This document shows positions 25,380 to 33,558 of a stretch of 64,000 nucleotides of DNA, piece by piece (the stretch's first letter is position 1; every line of letters begins with the position of its first letter). Made by a program: the position numbers and the translations under genes. Under the pieces are notes generated by a model. It searched no databases, was not told the origin of the DNA, and saw only the letters and a list, made by a program, of their open reading frames with translations. The stretch comes from CAYULW01 sp964445815 (GTDB lineage Bacteria; Bacteroidota; Bacteroidia; Flavobacteriales_E; Vicingaceae). The stretch lies in the NCBI GenBank assembly GCA_964445815.1, contig CAYULW010000007.1, forward strand, positions 81,572 to 145,571. Reading direction: 5' to 3'.

Positions 25380-25793
25380 GTGGAACTTAAAATTGAAGAA
25401 CGAAGAATCAGAGTTCAGGAGTATCAAGAGTTGAGAGAAAGCACAAACTGGAATCAACACTCAGATTCAAAAGTGGAACATGCACTAAAAAACGATCTGT
25501 TCTCTATTTGTGTTTTGGATGCTGAGAGGGTTATTGGTATTGGAAGGGTTATTGGAGATGGAGCCATTTATTTTTATATTCAAGATGTCATTGTTTTACC
25601 CGATTATCAAAAGCGCGGTATAGGCAAGATAATAATGAAACATATTGAGGCCTATCTTAAGAAAAATACGGGCGACAATGCCTTTATTGGTTTAATGGCG
25701 GCAGAAGGAGTTGCTGATTTTTATAAAAAGTTTGACTACCGAAAGAGAGAGGTCGAGCAACCGGGGATGTTTAAAGTCATTAAAAAGTCCTAA
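25380..25793 (+). CDS. GNAT family N-acetyltransferase
   Basis: A 137-residue small GNAT enzyme. The acetyl-CoA motif is Q-K-R-G-I-G-K near residues 79-85, after the strand D-V-I-V-L-P-D, and the C-terminal part has G-L-M-A-A-E-G-V-A-D-F-Y-K-K-F-D-Y, as in YhbS/ElaA-like acetyltransferases. The start is GTG at 25380 (the first bases read V-E-L-K as M-E-L-K). Substrate unknown; it does not overlap its neighbours. Confidence 0.8.
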   Translation: MELKIEERRIRVQEYQELRESTNWNQHSDSKVEHALKNDLFSICVLDAERVIGIGRVIGDGAIYFYIQDVIVLPDYQKRGIGKIIMKHIEAYLKKNTGDNAFIGLMAAEGVADFYKKFDYRKREVEQPGMFKVIKKS

Positions 25794-25853
25794 ATACATT
25801 TTGATCATGCAATTGAAAGATGATTATCTTTTGACCTAATTCTAAAAGCCAAT

Positions 25854-27011
25854 TTGAAGCATTACGATTATATTATTGCCGGTTCAGGTTTATCAGGCCT
25901 AAGTCTATTGTATCAATTACTTACTGATGACTCCTTGAGTAAAAAGCACATTTTACTCATAGATCAAAAGAAGAAAAATCAAAATGATCGAACATGGTGT
26001 TATTGGGAGACAGGAGAAAGTGACTATGAAAATATAGTGCATAAAACGTGGAAGCAACTGTCCTTTATTTCTGAAGAGATAAACAGAACTTTTCAGCTCA
26101 ATCATTATACTTATAAAATGATAAGAGCTATCGACTTCTATGATCTGGTTATTGAAAAGGCCAAGCAATTTAAAAATGTCTCTTTTGCCGAAGAAAAAAT
26201 CGTTCAAATAAGTGAAGATGCGAATCTTGCTCTTGTTGATACTGAAAAAGCCAGATACTCTGCTGAATATGTATTTAACTCTACCTCACTCTTTCGACCA
26301 ATAATAAATAATCAAAACTCTCTTCTGCAACATTTTATGGGTTGGCAAATTAAAACGAAGACACCATCATTTGATGCAGAAGTTGGCACCTTAATGGACT
26401 TCCGCTTGGATCAAAAAAACGGTGATACCTTTATGTATGTTTTGCCTACATCATCAACAGAAGCTCTTGTAGAGTATACGCTTTTCAGTAAAAAAATATT
26501 GGCCAAAGAGGAATACGAAAATGCCTTAAGAGCTTATATAAATGACGTCTTACACATTCGGAAATACGAGATTAAACATCATGAGTTTGGAGTTATCCCA
26601 ATGTCCATGGCCAAGTTTCAGCACGCTAGTAACAGGCTAAGTAAGATCATCAATATAGGGACAAGCGGAGGAATGACTAAAGCGAGTAGTGGCTACACCT
26701 TTCAATTTGTTCAAAAATATACTAAACAAATGACTCAAAATATGAAACAAGGTCAATCACCTTATATCAAGTTGAGTCAACGAGAGAAAGTATTTAATTG
26801 GTATGATCTGACATTACTGGATGTTATCTTGTCAGGGAAAATGACAGGAAAGGCCATTTTTTCTAAGATGTTTAGTCGGCTAGACCCAGATACAATCTTG
26901 GCCTTTTTGGGCAATGAGAGTACATGGAGAGAAGACCTTTCTGTTATTCGATCGGTTCCCACATTACCCTTTTTAAGTTCCGGTCTAAAACAACTGATTA
27001 GGTCAAATTAA
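25854..27011 (+). CDS. crtY: Lycopene cyclase family FAD-binding protein
   Basis: A 385-residue flavoprotein of the CrtY/CrtL lycopene cyclase family, which closes the ends of lycopene to give beta-carotene. The dinucleotide-binding motif G-S-G-L-S-G is at residues 10-15, followed by I-D-Q-K-K-K and the D-R-T-W-C-Y-W segment typical of bacterial lycopene cyclases; I-G-T-S-G-G-M-T-K-A-S-S-G-Y-T-F near residue 267 matches the second signature. The start is TTG at 25854, which gives M-K-H-Y-D-Y-I-I-A-G. No other carotenoid gene (crtE, crtB, crtI) lies nearby. A TATCTTTTG box at 25825-25833 may be its -7 element. Confidence 0.82.
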   Translation: MKHYDYIIAGSGLSGLSLLYQLLTDDSLSKKHILLIDQKKKNQNDRTWCYWETGESDYENIVHKTWKQLSFISEEINRTFQLNHYTYKMIRAIDFYDLVIEKAKQFKNVSFAEEKIVQISEDANLALVDTEKARYSAEYVFNSTSLFRPIINNQNSLLQHFMGWQIKTKTPSFDAEVGTLMDFRLDQKNGDTFMYVLPTSSTEALVEYTLFSKKILAKEEYENALRAYINDVLHIRKYEIKHHEFGVIPMSMAKFQHASNRLSKIINIGTSGGMTKASSGYTFQFVQKYTKQMTQNMKQGQSPYIKLSQREKVFNWYDLTLLDVILSGKMTGKAIFSKMFSRLDPDTILAFLGNESTWREDLSVIRSVPTLPFLSSGLKQLIRSN

Positions 27012-27307
27012 GCGGGTTTTTTAACATCCTTCTCTACCCAAAAGGCAGCAAATGGCAAAAGTGATGCAATAAAGTAGACAACTGCCTTGGGAAAACCAAG
27101 TGCCTTTAAAATCAAAAGGTAAAGCAGCTGGAAAGCATACGCCACAAACAATAATCCATGAAGCATACCTACAATCCTTACCGCTATCGGCAAGTCCATA
27201 AGGTACTTAAGAGGCATGGCTACAAATAATAATATAACATATGACCATGCCTCCCAATAAGAAATTTTTGCAAAAAGAAGAACTTGCTTGTTAAGTGTTT
27301 TATCCAT
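27008..27307 (-). CDS. DUF3817 family small membrane protein
   Basis: A 99-residue inner-membrane protein with three hydrophobic segments and the DUF3817 pattern (Y-W-E-A-W-S-Y, P-L-K-Y, G-M-L-H-G-L-L-F near residues 47-54). The family is common in Bacteroidota and Actinomycetota and has no known function. Its ATG lies on the last base of the S1/P1 nuclease gene, so the two are probably co-transcribed; its end overlaps the convergent lycopene cyclase gene by 4 bp. Confidence 0.78.
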   Translation of the reverse strand: MDKTLNKQVLLFAKISYWEAWSYVILLFVAMPLKYLMDLPIAVRIVGMLHGLLFVAYAFQLLYLLILKALGFPKAVVYFIASLLPFAAFWVEKDVKKPA

Positions 27308-28068
27308 TAGTCAAAAGCGGCATTTAAAATTTCAGCTAGCCTAATCCCTGCTTTATACAATTGATCCTTCACGGTTGGCCAATTCTTGTATAAGTATTCA
27401 TATGAGAGGTGCTCCTTACCTTCTATATCATATATCTGAGGCCTTAGCTCCATTGCCTCTTTAATCCACATGGACTTATCTAATGTCTTAACAGCCGAGT
27501 TATCCACCTTATGATCAATCATTTTTGCTAACTCACAATAAGACAACTGCTTACTATCAATCATTCCACTATCCCAGATTCGATGCAAATTTGATTTATC
27601 ATAAAACCATTTGATTTTTACATCATTTCCACCACGATCTTCACCATTTCCCACGTGTAATGGTTGATGAATATCTCCAACCAAATGGGTCAATATAGCA
27701 ACAGCATCTCGCTTTTCTTTGAAGTTTTTCGTTTCATCTTTCAATATATCGATCATACGATCAATCGCCTCATAAGCATCCCCCTTATCGGTCTTTTCTG
27801 AAGTAGAATAATTTTGTCCATCAGGAATGGTCACATAATGCCAAGGTTTCATGTGATCATATTGATCGTCACTTTTAATGTTATCCATCCAGGTCGAAGC
27901 TTCAACTAAAGATTCATGTCCCATAATCATGGCTAATTCTTTTTTTGCTTTTTTGCTCAAGTGATTTTGAGCGATCTGTCCTACCACACGATGTCCGGTC
28001 TGCCCCCAAGAAAAAGCCGCAAGGTGAAACACCATTACAGCAGTAGTAAATAAAACTAGTTTTTTCAT
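27307..28068 (-). CDS. Secreted S1/P1 nuclease
   Basis: A 253-residue secreted zinc nuclease of the S1/P1 family, which degrades single-stranded DNA and RNA and removes 3' phosphates. The signal peptide ends A-F-S and the mature protein begins with Trp21, which supplies zinc ligands in this family together with W-G-Q-T-G-H-R. Further zinc-site residues are seen in A-S-T-W-M-D, K-P-W-H-Y-V, T-H-L-V-G-D-I-H-Q-P-L-H-V and N-L-H-R-I-W-D. Length is normal. It probably serves nucleic-acid scavenging in the periplasm. ATG overlaps the thioesterase stop by one base. Confidence 0.88.
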   Translation of the reverse strand: MKKLVLFTTAVMVFHLAAFSWGQTGHRVVGQIAQNHLSKKAKKELAMIMGHESLVEASTWMDNIKSDDQYDHMKPWHYVTIPDGQNYSTSEKTDKGDAYEAIDRMIDILKDETKNFKEKRDAVAILTHLVGDIHQPLHVGNGEDRGGNDVKIKWFYDKSNLHRIWDSGMIDSKQLSYCELAKMIDHKVDNSAVKTLDKSMWIKEAMELRPQIYDIEGKEHLSYEYLYKNWPTVKDQLYKAGIRLAEILNAAFD

Positions 28069-28478
28069 TATTCGTTATTTAATCGATCCTTCACATATTC
28101 AATTTGTGTTTTCCCGTGTGCTTTGGGTTGACCATCTTCTCCCAAGTTGACCATCACGATACTATCAATGGTTAAAATGTTCTTTCTAGTCATCTTATTC
28201 CGCGCTATACAACTCAAGGTCAGAGAAGTTCTGCCAAACTTTTCCACTTTCATTCCCAATTCTACAATATCTCCTTGTTTAGCTGAAGAAATAAAATTGA
28301 TCTCAGACATGAATTTCGTTGCAATCTTCTTATTCTCTAATTGAATCATGGTATACAAAGCAGCCTCTTCATCAATCCATTGCAATAGTCGACCTCCAAA
28401 CAAATTATTATTTGGATTCAAATCTTCCGGTTTAACCCATTTGCGAGTATGAAAATTCATTTTCATAACTTTTTTCAA
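28068..28478 (-). CDS. Acyl-CoA thioesterase, hotdog fold (YciA-like)
   Basis: A 136-residue hotdog-fold acyl-CoA thioesterase. The family pattern N-N-L-F-G-G-R-L-L-Q-W-I-D-E near residues 23-36 carries the catalytic Asp; F-I-S-S-A-K-Q-G-D-I-V-E-L follows and the late part has the family beta strands with V-M-V-N-L-G. It hydrolyses short to long acyl-CoAs; YciA-like proteins act in membrane lipid turnover. It is the first gene of a three-gene minus-strand unit with the S1/P1 nuclease and DUF3817 protein. ATG either at 28478 or at codon 5 or 7. Confidence 0.85.
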   Translation of the reverse strand: MKKVMKMNFHTRKWVKPEDLNPNNNLFGGRLLQWIDEEAALYTMIQLENKKIATKFMSEINFISSAKQGDIVELGMKVEKFGRTSLTLSCIARNKMTRKNILTIDSIVMVNLGEDGQPKAHGKTQIEYVKDRLNNE

Positions 28479-28779
28479 AGTTAAGCTTTAATGTCATGTT
28501 GTGTGTCACTCTATTTTATTCTTACCGACTTAAGAATTATAATTTTGAAGTATCGAAAAACAAAAAAGCCTTGAATGCTATGGCATCTCAAGGCTTTTCG
28601 CTAACCAAAATTTATTAAATATCTCTACTAAAAAATTAAAAGAGCAAATTCAGTTTAAAAGACACTACTTCCTCTATGATCATTGTCTGAAAGTTTAAAT
28701 TTTATCAGACATCTTAACTATTGAGAAAATTAACCTAGGCTTAATTTTAATTTCTTATCACAGTTCTAGTTTTACACAT
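28479..28779. other. 301-bp intergenic region between divergent genes
   Basis: AT-rich DNA with one clear element, the hairpin at 28564-28598 listed separately. A TAATTTTG sequence near 28545 and TAGTTTTA near 28766 could be -7 boxes on the plus strand; the second would give a very short leader for the Na/Pi cotransporter. I see no small gene. Confidence 0.5.
28564..28598. terminator. Hairpin terminator in divergent intergenic region
   Basis: AAAAGCCTTGA (28564-28574) pairs with TCAAGGCTTTT (28588-28598); the loop contains an inner ATGC/GCAT pair. T4 follows on the plus strand and T6 on the minus strand. It lies between two genes that run apart, so it would end a short transcript that starts inside this gap, or read-through from neither gene; its purpose is unclear. 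Confidence 0.7.
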
Positions 28780-29724
28780 GTGGAGCTAAATTACTCTTTG
28801 CTAGTAGGTGGTTTAATCTTGTTTCTTTATGCCATTTCAGGACTTTCAGAAACCTTACAGGAGATTTTTTCAAGGAAGGTGGAAAAGCTCATCTCTGGCC
28901 TAACCAAAAACCTTTTCTTCTCATTACTGACCGGAACAATTTTTACAATCTTATTAGAGTCATCTTCCGCTGTTATTATTCTTACTATAATTATTATTAA
29001 TGCACGCAAATTGACCTTTAAGAATGCCATTGGGGTAATCATGGGAGCAAATATTGGAACCACAGTTTCAAGCCAACTATTTGCCTTAGAAATAGGTGAT
29101 TATGCTTTTTACATTATGATTTTAGGATTGATAATGAAGTTTTTTTCAAAAACAGAACTCTCGAAAAATCGAGCTCAAGTTATTTTCTTCTTCGGAACCT
29201 TATTTTTTGGTTTATACCTTATGCAAATTGCAGTTGAACCTCTAAAAAACTCCACTCAGTTTCAAGAGTGGATGATAGCGTTAGAAGATAATTATTTGAA
29301 AGGAGCATTAATAGGTGGCCTTATCACTCTTGTCATCCAATCATCTAGTGGTACAGTTGGTATGGCAATCATTCTCGGTAAACAAGGACTTCTTAGTACT
29401 GCAATTGGAATTTCACTTATGTTAGGTGCCGAGCTTGGAACCTGCTCTGATACTTTATTGGCTACTATAAAAGGCAGTAGAGATGCAATAAGAGCCGGTT
29501 TGTTTCACCTCATTTTTAACTTCTTAAGCATTGTTATTGGATTGGTGTTATTTACCCCATTTTTAACACTTGTAGAGTGGGTAAGTATCAGTAATGATAT
29601 TGGTCGGCAAATCGCCAATGCCCATTTACTATTTAACTGTCTTGGTGTAATTGTCTTGTTGCCTTTTGTCCATTCACTCAAAAAGTTGCTCTTTTTCTTA
29701 GTTCCAAATAGGAAAGTTGGTTAG
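28780..29724 (+). CDS. Na/Pi cotransporter family protein
   Basis: A 314-residue membrane protein of the NptA/PNaS family that takes up phosphate with sodium. The two inverted repeats each hold a Q/E-S-S-S motif: L-L-E-S-S-S-A-V near residue 59 (Glu where Gln is common) and V-I-Q-S-S-S-G-T-V near 187, each followed by a glycine-rich helix (G-A-N-I-G-T-T and G-A-E-L-G-T-C). It lacks the C-terminal PhoU-like domain of many relatives. The start is GTG at 28780. A strong terminator follows. Confidence 0.82.
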   Translation: MELNYSLLVGGLILFLYAISGLSETLQEIFSRKVEKLISGLTKNLFFSLLTGTIFTILLESSSAVIILTIIIINARKLTFKNAIGVIMGANIGTTVSSQLFALEIGDYAFYIMILGLIMKFFSKTELSKNRAQVIFFFGTLFFGLYLMQIAVEPLKNSTQFQEWMIALEDNYLKGALIGGLITLVIQSSSGTVGMAIILGKQGLLSTAIGISLMLGAELGTCSDTLLATIKGSRDAIRAGLFHLIFNFLSIVIGLVLFTPFLTLVEWVSISNDIGRQIANAHLLFNCLGVIVLLPFVHSLKKLLFFLVPNRKVG

Positions 29725-29737
29725 AATCTGAAAAACA

Positions 29738-29771
29738 AAAAGCGCCTCGCATGATCATACGAGGCGCTTTT
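29738..29771. terminator. Strong intrinsic terminator
   Basis: AAAAGCGCCTCG and CGAGGCGCTTTT form a 12-bp perfect stem around an 8- to 10-base loop, with T4 at the plus-strand end and A-rich flanks that also serve the minus strand. It ends the Na/Pi cotransporter gene and may also stop the convergent CrtC-like gene. Confidence 0.9.
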
Positions 29772-29866
29772 GTACTAACCAATTTAAAAGAAACAACCAA
29801 AGAGTACTTGAGTCATTTCTATATTGAAGACGCATAAAATAGTAAAAGGGTGGCCTTAGTTGAAAA

Positions 29867-30919
29867 TTATTTGTTTGTCATCTCAACATAACCTCTCCCA
29901 CTTATTCTCTGACCTGACATACTACCAGATATAGTACACATCCCCTCCCAATAATGCAGTTTAATCAGTCGATAAAAAGAAAGTTCCAGTTCTTGATTCG
30001 GAAATACCGCCTCCATATCAAATGCCATATCCAATTTGGGAATGCTTATTTGCCACTTCATCGGGTAGCTAGCCTTACTTTTATAGCTGTACCACTCTTT
30101 TGTTGACTCAATTTCAATATCTTGTTGATTGAGTTCAATGCGTTTACCCGCTTCATCTAAATAGGAACCACCAAGTAATTCAAAGGTTGAATCCTTCTTA
30201 TTGTATAAGCGATATAACATTAGCTCAGACCGTGGTTCATCAAATTGAACTGAAAACCAATCCCATGCAATGTTCTTATTCGTCACTCCATGACAATTCC
30301 ATTGCCGATCATACCACAGCTGTCCTTCCACCTGATAGACTTCATTCTTCAATATAATATTCCCTTTTGTCTCCAATCTGGGATATGAATAATAACCCGC
30401 GCTGGTCAAACCTCCATAATTTTCATAACCGGACTCATGATGTAATAAAAGAGGTTTAACGGTTTTTGTTTTTAAGTTATAATGAACATCGTAATGATCC
30501 ATTTTGGCTTGTAAGTGATACTGCCCTTTTTCACCTCTAATTGAAAAGTCTATTTTTTTCTTGAACTCTATGTTTAATGGCATATCAGAAGTCCAATCTT
30601 TTTTCAATGGGATCAGTTTATAATCGTAATAGAAAGCCGGAGCTCCGGGATCACTTAAAGCCAAGTTTACCAATGCATAAGATTTAAATCGTGTTGGAGA
30701 AAAATGAAATAACACATACTCCATTCCAAATCGCTTATTCTGAGATGAGTCATACAAATGACCGGTAAAATACCACCATTCTAGAGAATTCTTAGAATGA
30801 GACTTTTCATGCTGGTCAATCTCAAAGGATGCTAAAGGAGCCGGGTCTTTTTTGGTGTACAATACCGGATGACATCCTAAAAACAACAAAAAGGTGAAAT
30901 AAAAAATTGCTTTCTTCAT
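29867..30919 (-). CDS. CrtC-like lipocalin-domain lipoprotein (AttH family)
   Basis: A 350-residue lipoprotein: lipobox L-F-L-G-C with the Cys at residue 16. The mature part matches the double-lipocalin CrtC N-terminal/AttH family: S-L-E-W-W-Y-F-T-G-H-L near residues 45-55, then F-S-P-T-R, Y-Y-S-Y-P-R-L, and W-Y-D-R-Q-W as a second-domain hallmark, with W-D-W-F-S-V-Q following. Carotenoid 1,2-hydratase belongs to this superfamily, but most lipoprotein members are of unknown function and often stand next to ABC permeases. Lycopene cyclase is 3 kb away on the other strand; I do not take that as proof of a carotenoid role. Confidence 0.75.
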   Translation of the reverse strand: MKKAIFYFTFLLFLGCHPVLYTKKDPAPLASFEIDQHEKSHSKNSLEWWYFTGHLYDSSQNKRFGMEYVLFHFSPTRFKSYALVNLALSDPGAPAFYYDYKLIPLKKDWTSDMPLNIEFKKKIDFSIRGEKGQYHLQAKMDHYDVHYNLKTKTVKPLLLHHESGYENYGGLTSAGYYSYPRLETKGNIILKNEVYQVEGQLWYDRQWNCHGVTNKNIAWDWFSVQFDEPRSELMLYRLYNKKDSTFELLGGSYLDEAGKRIELNQQDIEIESTKEWYSYKSKASYPMKWQISIPKLDMAFDMEAVFPNQELELSFYRLIKLHYWEGMCTISGSMSGQRISGRGYVEMTNK

Positions 30920-30929
30920 TGTTGTGCAA

Positions 30930-30937
30930 CAAAACTA
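30930..30937 (-). promoter_or_regulatory. Putative -7 box of the CrtC-like gene
   Basis: TAGTTTTG on the minus strand fits TAnnTTTG and lies 10 bp before the ATG at 30919, giving a very short leader. Confidence 0.4.
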
Positions 30938-31019
30938 AATCTAAATCGACAAAAAATTATTAATTGATTCAATGAGTTTATAAATTAACCAACATGTGAT
31001 TACTTCGAGATAAAGCACT

Positions 31020-31027
31020 TACTTTTG
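31020..31027 (+). promoter_or_regulatory. Putative -7 box of the ABC-F gene
   Basis: TACTTTTG, the same octamer seen upstream of typA and rbfA, lies 20 bp before the ATG at 31048. A GGAG sequence (31040-31043) sits 4 bases before that ATG, one of few Shine-Dalgarno-like sites in the window. Confidence 0.5.
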
Positions 31028-31047
31028 CAGCCCCAAATTCACGGAGT

Positions 31048-32667
31048 ATGATAGAAGCACAAAACATTTCTCTTCAATATGGCAAGCGTATCCTTTTTGA
31101 TGAAGTAAACATTAAATTTTTGGGAGACAACTGCTATGGCATTATCGGTGCTAATGGCGCCGGAAAATCCACTTTCCTGAAAATATTATCTGGAGAAGTT
31201 GATCCCACTTCAGGAACTATCTATCTTGAACCGGGCAAACGTATGGCAGTATTAAGGCAAGACCATTATGCCTTTGATGAATACTCCGTTTTGGATACTG
31301 TTATTAAAGGCCATGAAAAACTCTGGGACATTATGAAGGAAAAGGATGCCATTTATGCCAAAGAGGATTTTAGCGAAGAAGATGGTATAAAAGCATCAGA
31401 ATTAGAAGCAGAATTTGCTGAAATGGATGGTTGGAATGCAGAGTCGGATGCCGCTGCTCTATTAAGTGGCTTGGGAATTCAGGAAGCGGATCACTACAAG
31501 AATATGGGTGAATTAAGCGGAAATCAAAAAGTCCGTGTACTATTGGCTCAAGCTCTATTCGGGAATCCTGACATTTTGATTTTGGACGAACCGACCAATG
31601 ATCTTGATGTAAAAACGATTAGCTGGTTAGAAGACTTCTTATTAGACTTTAGAAACACAGTTATAGTTGTTTCGCACGACAGGCATTTCTTGGATACGGT
31701 ATGTACCAATATCGTGGACATTGATTTTAGTAAAATGACTACTTATTCCGGAAATTATACATTTTGGTATGAATCTTCACAATTGGCCCTAAGACAAAAA
31801 CAAGCTGCAAACAAAAAAGCCGAGGCTAAGAAAAAAGAGCTTCAGGATTTTGTAGCAAGGTTTAGTGCAAATGCCTCAAAGTCTAAACAAGCAACAAGCC
31901 GAAAAAAGTTATTGGAAAAGATTAATGTGGAGAGCATTCAGCCTTCTTCTCGTCGTTATCCGGGAATAATTTGGACACAAGAAAGAGAAGCAGGCAATCA
32001 GCTGCTGAATGTTGAAAACCTAAGTCAAGTAGATCAAGAAGGGAATATCCTTTTTTCAAACCTTAATTTTACTGTTAATAAAGGCGATAAGATCGCAATT
32101 ATTGGAGATTCACGTGCTGTAACGGCCTTCTTTGAAACAATTAACGGAAACAAAGCACCTGTAAAAGGTGAGTTTAGCTTCGGACAAACCATTACCACAG
32201 CTTATCTCCCTGCAGACAACTCGAATTACTTTGAATCAAACGATAACTTAGTGAATTGGTTGAGACAGTTTACCGATGCAGAAAAAGATGAAGTTTACAT
32301 TCGAGGTTTTCTTGGTAAGATGCTCTTTTCGGGAGAAGAGGTACTTAAGAAATGTTCCGTTTTATCAGGAGGTGAAAAAATGAGATGTATGCTTTCTAAA
32401 ATGATGCTTGCAGAGGCTAATTTCTTAATGTTAGATGAACCTACCAATCATTTAGACTTAGAATCAATAACTGCTTTAAACAACTCGTTAATTGATTTTA
32501 AGGGGACCATCTTATTTACTTCTCATGACCATACTTTTACACATACCACTGCAAATCGCATTATAGAAATTGGTGCTAATGGCATGCTTGATAAAGTCAT
32601 GACTTATGATGAGTATTTAGAAAGTGCAAAGGTAAACGCGCAGAGGGAAGATCTGGCTATGGTTTAA
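31048..32667 (+). CDS. ABC-F family ATPase (YbiT-like) with degenerate second P-loop
   Basis: A 539-residue soluble protein with two ABC ATPase domains and no membrane part; ABC-F proteins bind the ribosomal E site and aid translation or antibiotic resistance. Domain 1 has Walker A G-A-N-G-A-G-K-S-T (residues 34-42), signature L-S-G-N-Q and Walker B I-L-I-L-D-E-P-T-N-D. The linker (about 245-305) is Lys/Ala-rich. Domain 2 keeps the signature L-S-G-G-E-K and Walker B F-L-M-L-D-E-P-T-N-H, but at the Walker A place reads G-D-S-R-A-V-T-A (residues 353-360) with no Lys. YbiT-type length and linker. Likely housekeeping translation factor. Confidence 0.85.
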   Translation: MIEAQNISLQYGKRILFDEVNIKFLGDNCYGIIGANGAGKSTFLKILSGEVDPTSGTIYLEPGKRMAVLRQDHYAFDEYSVLDTVIKGHEKLWDIMKEKDAIYAKEDFSEEDGIKASELEAEFAEMDGWNAESDAAALLSGLGIQEADHYKNMGELSGNQKVRVLLAQALFGNPDILILDEPTNDLDVKTISWLEDFLLDFRNTVIVVSHDRHFLDTVCTNIVDIDFSKMTTYSGNYTFWYESSQLALRQKQAANKKAEAKKKELQDFVARFSANASKSKQATSRKKLLEKINVESIQPSSRRYPGIIWTQEREAGNQLLNVENLSQVDQEGNILFSNLNFTVNKGDKIAIIGDSRAVTAFFETINGNKAPVKGEFSFGQTITTAYLPADNSNYFESNDNLVNWLRQFTDAEKDEVYIRGFLGKMLFSGEEVLKKCSVLSGGEKMRCMLSKMMLAEANFLMLDEPTNHLDLESITALNNSLIDFKGTILFTSHDHTFTHTTANRIIEIGANGMLDKVMTYDEYLESAKVNAQREDLAMV

Positions 32668-33541
32668 ACTTGAGCAGACGGTTAAGCGAAGCCAGATTAT
32701 TTGTTTGTATGTAATCAGGATTTTTATGAATTAAGGTTTGATGTCCTTGATCTGATTTGGCTTCAAAGGTGACAATAGCTATGCCCTGCTCATGTGCCAA
32801 TCTGCTTTTTACAGAATCCAAAATCGGACGATTAACTACCATGGTTTTGATGCCATTATTTACGGCCCATTCAAGCCCTGTATCAAACTGACCAACCTCA
32901 AACAACAACTCATAAGGACAAGCTAAACTCTGAGCAATTGATATAAGACTTTTACTTCCTGAGATGATCTGGATCTTAGACTCTGGCACCTCTAATAACT
33001 GAAGAAAGTCAATGAGTTTTTTGATCAAACCAGCTTCTCGCCTCGCATTCTCTTCAGGTGTAAAACACATGCAATAATGACGAAGATCAATTTGCAATAT
33101 CGGAAACTCTTCTAATTCAAGAAGGTAGTTGATGATTGTCTGAAATTTCATCACCTTTTCCTCTTGGAACAAGTCAAAAGGAAAACCAACCTTATATTCT
33201 GCCCCTTTAATCTCATCCCAAGTCATCAATTCAGGATAACCGGATTTATTCGTTTTGCTATCCAGCTTCTGATCATGGTAAGCAATAAAGTTAGAATCTG
33301 CAGTTATGTGTATATCTAATTCTATTCCATCGGCATGATATTGCTCTATAGCTTGTTTGATGCCAATCATACTGTTACTGGGGTATGGATTAAAGGGTAT
33401 CCATGAAACAAAACCTGATCCCCCGTGCCCAATACGGTAAATTTTTCCTTTATTGAGGTTGCTAATTTTCTCAGTATCTACTGAAAAACACGAAATAAGA
33501 CTACCGAGTAATAATAAAGGTAAAACTTTGCTTTTCACCAC
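32657..33541 (-). CDS. Glycerophosphodiester phosphodiesterase family lipoprotein
   Basis: A 294-residue GDPD-family enzyme with a signal ending L-I-S-C, probably a lipoprotein. The catalytic TIM-barrel motifs are present: R-I-G-H-G-G-S-G near residues 36-43 (first catalytic His) and D-G-I-E-L-D-I-H-I-T with Y-H-D near residues 93-112 (Glu and Asp metal ligands, second His). Glycerophosphodiesters are split to glycerol 3-phosphate and an alcohol; the Cys-rich C-M-C-F loop is a local feature. GTG codons at 33541 and 33538 are both possible starts. It converges on the ABC-F gene with an 11-bp overlap. Confidence 0.82.
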   Translation of the reverse strand: MVKSKVLPLLLLGSLISCFSVDTEKISNLNKGKIYRIGHGGSGFVSWIPFNPYPSNSMIGIKQAIEQYHADGIELDIHITADSNFIAYHDQKLDSKTNKSGYPELMTWDEIKGAEYKVGFPFDLFQEEKVMKFQTIINYLLELEEFPILQIDLRHYCMCFTPEENARREAGLIKKLIDFLQLLEVPESKIQIISGSKSLISIAQSLACPYELLFEVGQFDTGLEWAVNNGIKTMVVNRPILDSVKSRLAHEQGIAIVTFEAKSDQGHQTLIHKNPDYIQTNNLASLNRLLKFKP

Positions 33542-33558
33542 CCAAAGATAAGAGCTAT

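Noticed and set aside
25854..30919. Carotenoid gene cluster
   Set aside because: Lycopene cyclase and a CrtC-like lipocalin lie within 5 kb, but on opposite strands with unrelated genes between; no crtE, crtB or crtI. The lipocalin is a lipoprotein of the AttH type.
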